NCBI GenBank assembly: GCA_003140115.1
Contig: PLIQ01000524.1
Span: 1 to 11,761, forward strand
Direction of reading: 5' to 3'
DNA: 11,761 bases
Source: Actinomycetota bacterium
GTDB lineage: Bacteria > Actinomycetota > Actinomycetes > Streptosporangiales > Streptosporangiaceae
Shown: piece by piece, positions 1 through 6,288 of the stretch
Layout of the letters: each line of letters begins with the position of its first letter
How positions within the stretch are numbered: position 1 is the stretch's first letter
Made by a program: the position numbers and the translations under genes
The notes under the pieces: generated by a model
Seen by the model: the letters and a program-made list of their open reading frames with translations, nothing else
What the model was told of the DNA's origin: nothing
The model's database searches: none

Positions 1-192
1 GGCACCCCGATCCCATAGAGGGGGCCGGGGGTACACGCACCCCCATCCGGGACGCACGATCCTCACAAGAGGACGGCAACTTATCCCGGTAGAACCAGCA
101 CAACGGCATCATCGACCCGGAAACCAGGGCGCGCAGCGTACGGAACACGGATCGCTGGATATTGGCGGGGCGGCGCCGGTTAGGCTGCATCG
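1..192. other. Left-edge non-coding stretch upstream of the E1 gene
   Basis: I see no supportable gene in this stretch. All plus-strand frames either stop early or lack a start. The minus-strand frame that opens at 633 and runs to 109 lies mostly antisense to the E1 gene and reads as arginine/proline-rich shadow translation. A short G5T/AC5 inverted repeat (27-32 with 39-44, 6-nt loop) sits near the edge and could be the tail of a terminator for a gene outside the window, but it has no T-run. The end of the stretch holds the putative promoter described at 181-186. Confidence 0.6.
181..186 (+). promoter_or_regulatory. Putative -10 element giving a leaderless E1 mRNA
   Basis: TAGGCT fits the actinobacterial -10 pattern TANNNT and ends exactly six bases before the GTG at 193, which would place transcription start at the first base of that codon. 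No Shine-Dalgarno sequence precedes the GTG at the usual distance, as expected for a leaderless message. No convincing -35 is present 17-19 bp upstream (the region around 155-163 is only a weak match). This is an inference from spacing. The TAG of the element is also the in-frame stop that rules out any earlier start. Confidence 0.4.
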
Positions 193-2430
193 GTGGCAGA
201 GATCACTCAGGAAGAAGAGCTTGATCTGCGGTTCCTGTCCGGCGTGCGCGACCTGGCCGGCGAGGGGCAGGCCGAGGGGGCCGACCTCTTCGCGCCCGTC
301 AGGGCGGGGAGCGGGCTGACCGGCGAGCAGGCGATCGCGCTGTTTGACGCCCAGGCCGGGAGCCGGCACCTCGATCTGGCGGCGCGGTATCTGCGGGCCG
401 AGGGCCACGGGTTCTACACGATCGGGTCCGCGGGACACGAGGCGGACGCGGCGGTCGCGGCGGCGCTGCGGCCGTCCGATCCTGCGCTGCTGCACTACCG
501 TTCGGGTGGCTTCTACTTGGCTCGCGCCGCGCAGGTGCCTGGGTCGCAGGGGCTGCGAGACGTCCTGCTCGGCCTGGTCGGGGCCAGCGACGAGCCGATC
601 GCGGGCGGCAGGCACAAGGTCTTCGGGCACCACGGCCTAGCCATCATCCCGCAGACGTCCACGATCGCCTCGCACCTGCCGCGGGCGGTCGGCGTCGCGT
701 TCTCCACCGGGCGGGCCGCCAAGCTGGGCGTCCCGTCCGCGTGGCCCGCGGACGCCATCACGGTGGCCAGCTTCGGGGACGCCTCGGCCAGTCACTCCAC
801 GGCGGTCGGCGCGATCGGTGCCGCCTGCCGCACGGCCTATCAGGGCCTGCCGATGCCGCTGCTGCTGGTCTGCGAGGACAACGGCCTGGGGATCAGCGTC
901 CGCACTCCGGACGGCTGGGTGGCGGCCGCGTACTCCGGACGGCCCGCGCTGCGCTACTTCAGCGCCGACGGCTGCGACCCGGCGGCCTGCTTCGACACCG
1001 CCACGGCGGCCGCGGCCTACGTGCGCGCCAGTCGCTCGCCCGCGTTCTTGCACCTGAAGGTGGTGCGGTTCCTGGGCCACGCCGGGAGCGACGCGGAGGT
1101 CGGTTACCGCAGCCCGGCCGAGATCACGGCGGAATATGCCCGCGATCCGCTTCTCGGCACCGCACGGCTGATCGTGGCGGCCGGGCTGCTCCGCCCGGAG
1201 CAGGTCATCCGCCGGTACGAGGCGCTGCGGACCCGGGTCCGGATGCTCGCCGAGGAGGCCGTGACCCACCGCCGCCTGGCCAGCCGGGCCGAGGTGACGG
1301 GTCCGCTCGCACCGCGTCACCCCGACCAGGTGGCAGCGCGCGCGGCCCGAGCCGGAACGGCCGCGGCGCGCGCGGGCGCGTTCGGGTCCAAGCTGCCGGA
1401 GGAGGCCGGGCCGCTGAACCTGGCGGACACCATCAACCGCGGCCTGGCCGACGCGCTCGCCGGGTATCCGGAGCTGATCGTGTTCGGCGAGGACGTCGGG
1501 CGCAAGGGCGGCGTATACGGGGTGACGCGGGGGCTGGCCCGGCGGTTCGGCGTGGGCCGGGTGTTCGACACCCTGCTCGACGAGCAGGCCATCCTCGGGC
1601 TCGGCCTCGGGGCGGGGATATCGGGCCTGCTCCCGGTGCCGGAGATCCAGTATCTGGCGTACCTGCACAACGCCGAGGACCAGCTCCGCGGCGAGGCAGC
1701 CAGCTTGCAGTTCTTCTCGACCGGGCAGTACCGCAACCCGATGGTGGTGCGGGTGGCCGGACTGGCCTACCAGAAGGGCTTCGGCGGTCACTTCCACAAC
1801 GACAACGCGGTCGGCGTGCTGCGCGACATCCCCGGCCTGGTGGTGGCGGTGCCGGCCCGGGCGCAGGACGCGGCCCCCATGCTGCGCACGTGCCTGGCCG
1901 CGGCCCAGGTCGACGGCACCGTCTGCGTCTTCCTGGAGCCGATCGCGCTCTATCACACCCGCGACCTGCATCAGCCCGGAGACGACGGCTGGCTGTCGCC
2001 CTACGCGGGCCCGGAGCACTGGGCGGCCGAGCACGTCCCGATCGGGCACGGCCGCGGTTACGGCGACGGCACCGACCTCACCGTGGTCACGTTCGGGAAC
2101 GGGGTGCCGATGTCGCTGCGGGTGGCGCGGCGGCTGGCCGCGGCCGGGGCCGGCGTCCGGGTCTTCGATCTGCGCTGGCTCGCCCCGCTGCCCGCCGAGC
2201 AGTTGCGAACCGAAGCCGAACTGACCGGCCGCGTTCTGGTGGTCGACGAGACCCGCCAGTCCGGCGGGGTTTCCGAGGGGGTGATCGCCGCGCTCATCGA
2301 CGCCGGGTACCGGGGCCGGATCGCCCGGGTCACCTCGGCGGACAGCTTCATCCCGCTGGGCGACGCCGCCGCGCATGTGCTGGTGTCCGAGGCCGATATC
2401 GAGCGGGCCGCCCGGCGGCTGCTCGGCTGA
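193..2430 (+). CDS. 2-oxoacid dehydrogenase E1 component, fused alpha and beta subunits (ThDP-dependent)
   Basis: The protein (745 aa) would catalyse the thiamine-diphosphate-dependent decarboxylation of a 2-oxoacid and reductive acylation of the lipoyl E2 partner, as in branched-chain or pyruvate dehydrogenase complexes. Residues ~40-350 are the alpha-type domain: GHEA near 81, HYRSG near 103, and the cofactor motif from G195-D196 (GDASAS) to N230 in CEDNGLGIS. Residues ~408-560 are the beta-type pyrimidine-binding domain, with FGEDVG and a GGHFHND loop at 531-537 matching the His loop of E1 beta subunits. Residues ~615-745 form the transketolase C-terminal domain (VVDETRQSGGVSEG). GTG at 193 is the first possible start, since TAG at 181 is in frame upstream. 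Neither E2 nor E3 is in the window, so the substrate cannot be fixed; a branched-chain 2-oxoacid is plausible. It converges with lspA. Confidence 0.9.
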   Translation: MAEITQEEELDLRFLSGVRDLAGEGQAEGADLFAPVRAGSGLTGEQAIALFDAQAGSRHLDLAARYLRAEGHGFYTIGSAGHEADAAVAAALRPSDPALLHYRSGGFYLARAAQVPGSQGLRDVLLGLVGASDEPIAGGRHKVFGHHGLAIIPQTSTIASHLPRAVGVAFSTGRAAKLGVPSAWPADAITVASFGDASASHSTAVGAIGAACRTAYQGLPMPLLLVCEDNGLGISVRTPDGWVAAAYSGRPALRYFSADGCDPAACFDTATAAAAYVRASRSPAFLHLKVVRFLGHAGSDAEVGYRSPAEITAEYARDPLLGTARLIVAAGLLRPEQVIRRYEALRTRVRMLAEEAVTHRRLASRAEVTGPLAPRHPDQVAARAARAGTAAARAGAFGSKLPEEAGPLNLADTINRGLADALAGYPELIVFGEDVGRKGGVYGVTRGLARRFGVGRVFDTLLDEQAILGLGLGAGISGLLPVPEIQYLAYLHNAEDQLRGEAASLQFFSTGQYRNPMVVRVAGLAYQKGFGGHFHNDNAVGVLRDIPGLVVAVPARAQDAAPMLRTCLAAAQVDGTVCVFLEPIALYHTRDLHQPGDDGWLSPYAGPEHWAAEHVPIGHGRGYGDGTDLTVVTFGNGVPMSLRVARRLAAAGAGVRVFDLRWLAPLPAEQLRTEAELTGRVLVVDETRQSGGVSEGVIAALIDAGYRGRIARVTSADSFIPLGDAAAHVLVSEADIERAARRLLG

Positions 2431-2440
2431 CGCCGCGGGG

Positions 2441-3007
2441 TCAGGGCGTTTCGGTGACCCGCTCGCGGCGGGCCTCGCGGGCGGCACCGGCGGGGGACGC
2501 GCCGTCGATCCGGACGCCGCACAGGGCCAGGACGCCGATCAGCACGGCGGCGCAGGTGATCGCCGTGTCAGCCAGGTTGAAGGTCCACGGGAAGTGCGGC
2601 AGGTTCAGCCAGTCGACCACACTGCCGCGGAGCGGGCCCGGGGCCCGGAACAGCCGGTCACCCAGGTTGCCGGCGGCCCCGCCGAGCACCAGCCCGAGGC
2701 CGATGGTCCAGGACAGGCTGCGCAGTCGCGCGGCCATGCGGATGACGTAGACGACGACGCCGCAGGCGATCAGGGCGATGATCGCCGTGTAGGACGTGCC
2801 GACGCCGAACGCGGCCCCGGGGTTCAGCGTGAGCCTGAGCGTGAGCAGCCCGTCCAGCAGCCGGACCGGCGGACGCCCGGGCAGGTCGCGCAGCGCCAGC
2901 GCCTTGGAGACCGCGTCGGCGGTGACCACCGTGGCGGCGACCCCCAGCATCACCGCAAGCGTGCGCGCGCGGCGATGCCCGGGCTCGGAACGGGGCTGAG
3001 CCGCCAT
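2441..3007 (-). CDS. lspA: Lipoprotein signal peptidase (signal peptidase II)
   Basis: This 188-aa integral membrane aspartyl protease cleaves the signal peptide of prolipoproteins after lipidation of the +1 cysteine. Four hydrophobic segments are visible at about residues 16-37, 73-91, 99-116 and 144-165. Family motifs are all present: D31 with K35 in the first helix, NPGAAFG at 62-68, GNLGDR with catalytic D117, and FNLADTAI with catalytic D147. It is somewhat longer than the usual ~160-170 aa because of a charged N-terminal extension and an Arg/Glu-rich C-terminal tail. The ATG lies 2 nt after the stop of the upstream tricorn gene, so translation is probably coupled; a weak GGGG lies upstream. 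The family assignment is firm. Whether this is the cell's only lspA or an extra copy cannot be told here; its position after two tricorn genes is not a neighbourhood I recognise for lspA. Confidence 0.95.
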   Translation of the reverse strand: MAAQPRSEPGHRRARTLAVMLGVAATVVTADAVSKALALRDLPGRPPVRLLDGLLTLRLTLNPGAAFGVGTSYTAIIALIACGVVVYVIRMAARLRSLSWTIGLGLVLGGAAGNLGDRLFRAPGPLRGSVVDWLNLPHFPWTFNLADTAITCAAVLIGVLALCGVRIDGASPAGAAREARRERVTETP

Positions 3008-3009
3008 GA

Positions 3010-6000
3010 TCAGGGCCCCAGGGGACCGGGCGCCAGGGGACGGGGCGCCAGGGGACGGGGCGGGAGCGGCGGCCGGGCCTTGACCGGGCCGGAGGCCGGG
3101 TCCGGGGGGGCCGGCGGCGGCTGCTTGTCCAGCGCCTCCAGGGCCAGCTGGACCGCGGTCTCCAGCTGCGCGTCCCGCCCGGCCGCCCAGTCGTCGGGAG
3201 TGTTCAGCACCTCCACGTCCGGGTCGACGCCGTAGTTCTCCACGCTCCAGCCGAGCTCCGCGAACGAGAACGCGTACTGGGGCACGGTGATCCCGGTGCC
3301 GTCGACCAGCATCTGGTAGCCCTCAATGCCGATCACGCCGCCCCAGGTCCGGGTGCCGACCACCGGGCCCAGGCTGAGCAGGCGGATGGCCGCGGTGACG
3401 ATGTCGCCGTCGGACCCGGCGAACTCGTCGGCCACGGTGACCAGCGGGCCGCGCCGCGCCTCCAGCGGGTAGGTCTCCGGACGCACCCAGCGGCCCATGC
3501 CCCACGCGATCACGCGGCGGGCCAGCTTCTCCACTACAAGCTGGGAGATGTGCCCGCCGTTGTTCGCCCGCACGTCGAAGATCAGCCCGTCGCGGGTCAT
3601 CTCGGTCCGCATGTCGCGGTGGAAATGCGCCCATCCCTCGCCCATCATGTCCGGGATGTGCAGGTAGCCCAGGCGGCCCTGGCTGAGCTCGCGGACCAGG
3701 GCGCGCCGTCCGGCCACCCAGGCCTGGTAGCGCAGCCGGCGCTCACCGCGCAGCGGCACGACCACGACGCGGCGGGGATCATCGCTCGAGGGTGATAGAA
3801 CCGTGAGCTCCACCGGCTGGCCCGCGGTCCCGGCCAGCAGCGGCCACGGGCCGCGCACCGGGTCGACCGGCTGGCCGTCCACCGCCACCAGCGCGTCGCC
3901 CGGGTGGATGGCCGCGCCCGGGGCGGCCAGCGGCGACCGGGCGCGTGGGTCGGACGACTCGCCGGGTAGCACCCGGTCCACCAGCCAGCGCCCGGCCGCG
4001 TCCCGGGACAGGTCCGCGCCGAGCTGCCCGACCGGCGGGTGCTTCGGCGCCGTGCCGGGGGCCTGCTGTACGTAGGAGTGCGACGTGCCGGTTTCGCCGA
4101 GCAGTTCCCAGAGCAGATCGGCGAAGTCGGCGGCGCTGCGGATCCGGTCCAGCAACGGCCGGTACTCCTGCGCCACGCCGTCCCAGTCCACGCCGGACAT
4201 GTCCGGGACCCAGAAGTCCCGGCGCATGATCCGCCCCGCCTCGGCGTAGGCGTGCCGCCACAGCGCGGCAGGATCGGCCTGGAACCGGGCCCGGGACAGG
4301 TCCACGGTGACGGTCTCGGCCGCGTCGTCGCGCTTGCCGGAGGACGGCATGACCCGCAGTTCGTCGCCGTCGTGCACGACCAGCCGCGTGCCGTCGCCGC
4401 TGACGTCGAACCAGTCGATCTCGCGGGCGAGCTCGGTGACCTCGCGCTTGCGCAGGTCGAACCGTTCCAGCGCCGGCCGCGGGAGGTCGTCGTCCAGGAC
4501 GGCGCCGCCCTCGCCGAGCACGCCGGTGATCTGGGCGCGGCGCCAGACTAGGCCGCCCTTGACCGCTCTCAGGCCGGAGTAGCGGGCCTCGATGACCGGA
4601 ACCGGCACCACGCGGTCCGGCAGGCCGGCGGCGTCGACCGTCACCGCGGCCGGCCCGTCCGGGTCGCCGTTCTCCTCCGGGGCCGCGGCGCCCACCGGCC
4701 GGCCCTCGGGCAGCGGCCCGAACGGCGACGCGGTGTCCTCCGCGAGCGGGACCAGGTACGGGCGGCTGCCGAACGGGAACGACAGGTCGAAGGACTGCGC
4801 GTCGTAGACCGGGTCGAAACTGCGCACGGACAGGAAGGCCAGGTGCAGGCCGTCGGCGGTGAACACCGGATCGGTGTCCGCGAACCGCCCGTCGGTCACC
4901 TCGACGACCTCGTGGTCGGCCAGCCGGGCCATGCGCAGGCGGCGCAGCGGCTGCGGGCCGGGCTGGGACCAGGCCAGCCAGGCCGAGTCCGGCGAGAAGG
5001 CCAGCCCGGCGATCGCTCCGTCGTCGGACGCGGCGAGCTCGGTGACCTGCCCGGAGGCCACGTCCACCAGCAGCAGCCGACCGTCGTGGGCGGCGGCGGC
5101 CACGGCCGTTCCGTCGGGGGAGGCGACCAGGCTCAGCACGAAGCCGAGCGCCCCCTCGGCCAGCCGGACGGTCTGCGTCCCGCCGGTGACCGAGGCGATC
5201 TCCAGCGCGTCCGGGCCGGCCGCGTCGGTGACCCACGCCACCTTCCCGGTCTCGCCCAGCACCCGGGGCAGCCGGGCCCGCGCGTCCGGGTCCACGTGCA
5301 GCGCGCGGGCCGGGCCGTCCCGGTGCGTCAGCCAGTGCACCGTGCCGCGCACCTCGACCACGCTGGCCTGCCCGGTCCGGTCGCAATCCAGGTCGCCGAG
5401 GTGGTCGGCGGCGGAGATGAGCCGAGGCGCGCGGGCCGCGGCGGGGGCGCCGAGCGTGATGTCGATCCGGTATGGCTCGGGGGCGTCGGGGCCGTCGAGC
5501 ATCCAGATGTCGCCCGCCACGTGGTAGACGATCCGCCGCCCGTCCGTGCTCGGGTTGCGCGCGTAGGCGCCCTCGTGGTCGGTGTGCCGGGCCAGGCCGG
5601 TGCCGTCCAGGGCGCAGGAGTAGATGTTCGCGGTGCCCTCGTGGTCGGACAGGAAGAACAGCCGGTCACCGATCAGCATCGGGCTGGCCAGCTGCCCGTC
5701 CAGGCCGGTCAGGATCCGGGTGAACAACGGAACGGGAGAGGGGAGGTGGGAACTGGGGTCGGGGCCGCGGGCGATCCATAGCTTGCCGGCCCGGCCGCCC
5801 CGGTACCGCTTCCAGAACGCGGGCTCCCCGGCCACGCTCCCGGTCAGCAGCGCGGTGCCGGCGTCCTCGATGGCCAGGTCGTTGACCGGCCCGTACGGGA
5901 GCAGCCGCGGCGGCGCGTCCCCGCCGCCGGGGACGACGAAGGCCCGCCGGTACTTGGGGGCCTGCTGACCGGCCGAGGTGATGGCCAGCACCTCTCCGGC

Positions 6001-6288
6001 CGCCGTCCACCCGGTGACCCGGGTCTGCGGGTCGCCCCAGAAGGTGAGCCGGGCCGGATCGCCGCCCTCGGGATCGGCGGAGTAGACCTCGGGCTGGCCG
6101 TCTCGCCAGCTGGTCCAGGCCAGTCGCGTCCCGTCCCGGGAGAAGCGCGGGTAGCTGACCGGGGTGCCGTCGGCGGACAGCCGCCACGCGCGGCCTCCCC
6201 CGGCGGGAGCGAGCCAGACGTCGTCGCCGGCCACGAAAGTGACCAGGTCCTCGTGGACGTGCGGGTAGCGCAGGTATCCGGGCGGCAT
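3010..6288 (-). CDS. Tricorn-type serine protease, second copy of the tandem pair
   Basis: This large S41-clan peptidase (1092 aa from ATG 6288) belongs to the tricorn family, cytosolic enzymes that cut oligopeptides released by the proteasome. Domain order matches the archaeal enzyme: two N-terminal beta-propellers (~5-295 and ~300-665, with repeated SxDG blade motifs), a helical C1 domain containing DMSGVDWDGV, a PDZ domain (~760-850) and a C2 catalytic core. The tetrad is intact: S736-H737 (GTSHS), nucleophile S959 with D960 (AGSDGD) and E1017 (SVENYGV). The nucleophile-to-Glu distance, 58 residues, equals that of Thermoplasma tricorn. No signal peptide is visible. A GGGGGAG sequence at 6296-6302 lies 7 nt before ATG 6288 and only 4 nt before an alternative GTG at 6291, so ATG is preferred. 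TGATG overlaps the upstream paralog's stop. The C-terminus is a Pro-rich repeat tail. Confidence 0.93.
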   Translation of the reverse strand: MPPGYLRYPHVHEDLVTFVAGDDVWLAPAGGGRAWRLSADGTPVSYPRFSRDGTRLAWTSWRDGQPEVYSADPEGGDPARLTFWGDPQTRVTGWTAAGEVLAITSAGQQAPKYRRAFVVPGGGDAPPRLLPYGPVNDLAIEDAGTALLTGSVAGEPAFWKRYRGGRAGKLWIARGPDPSSHLPSPVPLFTRILTGLDGQLASPMLIGDRLFFLSDHEGTANIYSCALDGTGLARHTDHEGAYARNPSTDGRRIVYHVAGDIWMLDGPDAPEPYRIDITLGAPAAARAPRLISAADHLGDLDCDRTGQASVVEVRGTVHWLTHRDGPARALHVDPDARARLPRVLGETGKVAWVTDAAGPDALEIASVTGGTQTVRLAEGALGFVLSLVASPDGTAVAAAAHDGRLLLVDVASGQVTELAASDDGAIAGLAFSPDSAWLAWSQPGPQPLRRLRMARLADHEVVEVTDGRFADTDPVFTADGLHLAFLSVRSFDPVYDAQSFDLSFPFGSRPYLVPLAEDTASPFGPLPEGRPVGAAAPEENGDPDGPAAVTVDAAGLPDRVVPVPVIEARYSGLRAVKGGLVWRRAQITGVLGEGGAVLDDDLPRPALERFDLRKREVTELAREIDWFDVSGDGTRLVVHDGDELRVMPSSGKRDDAAETVTVDLSRARFQADPAALWRHAYAEAGRIMRRDFWVPDMSGVDWDGVAQEYRPLLDRIRSAADFADLLWELLGETGTSHSYVQQAPGTAPKHPPVGQLGADLSRDAAGRWLVDRVLPGESSDPRARSPLAAPGAAIHPGDALVAVDGQPVDPVRGPWPLLAGTAGQPVELTVLSPSSDDPRRVVVVPLRGERRLRYQAWVAGRRALVRELSQGRLGYLHIPDMMGEGWAHFHRDMRTEMTRDGLIFDVRANNGGHISQLVVEKLARRVIAWGMGRWVRPETYPLEARRGPLVTVADEFAGSDGDIVTAAIRLLSLGPVVGTRTWGGVIGIEGYQMLVDGTGITVPQYAFSFAELGWSVENYGVDPDVEVLNTPDDWAAGRDAQLETAVQLALEALDKQPPPAPPDPASGPVKARPPLPPRPLAPRPLAPGPLGP
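3016..3060 (-). repeat. 15-bp tandem repeat, three copies, encoding a Pro-rich C-terminal tail
   Basis: Plus-strand unit CGCCAGGGGACGGGG occurs exactly at 3031-3045 and 3046-3060, and with two mismatches at 3016-3030. The period is five codons, so copies can be gained or lost without shifting frame. On the minus strand it encodes the alternating Pro-Leu-Ala-Pro-Arg/Gly end of the second tricorn protein, just before its stop. The paralog ends differently, so the repeat arose after the duplication. Confidence 0.85.
4773..4818. repeat. 46-bp exact direct repeat, copy in second tricorn gene
   Basis: This stretch is identical base for base to 8075-8120 in the paralogous gene, in the same orientation and 3,302 bp away. 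It encodes a conserved segment of the second beta-propeller (around FDPVYDAQSFDLSFPFG). A second exact pair of 43 bp is 5238-5280 with 8540-8582. These long identical tracts are shared coding sequence between the tandem paralogs. Confidence 0.9.

Noticed and set aside
27..44. Hairpin GGGGGT/ACCCCC as a terminator
   Set aside because: The stem is only 6 bp with no T-run, and no gene end is visible next to it; mentioned only as part of the left-edge note.
1..92. Possible tRNA or end of a coding region at the left edge
   Set aside because: No T-arm consensus or cloverleaf could be built, and the frame ending in TAG at 90-92 has no protein-like character.
637..2487. Long minus-strand open frame (616 codons) antisense to the E1 gene
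   Set aside because: Its translation is Arg/Gly/Pro/His-rich without motifs. It is the usual shadow of a high-GC gene, whereas the plus frame has clear E1 motifs.
741..2750. Long plus-strand frame (669 codons) overlapping E1 and lspA
   Set aside because: Low-complexity Arg/Gly/Ala translation with no recognisable domain; a GC-driven frame shadow.
3779..5386. Minus-strand frame (535 codons) within the second tricorn gene
   Set aside because: Same strand but a different frame, with repetitive Arg/Gly/Ala composition; the tricorn frame carries conserved catalytic motifs throughout.
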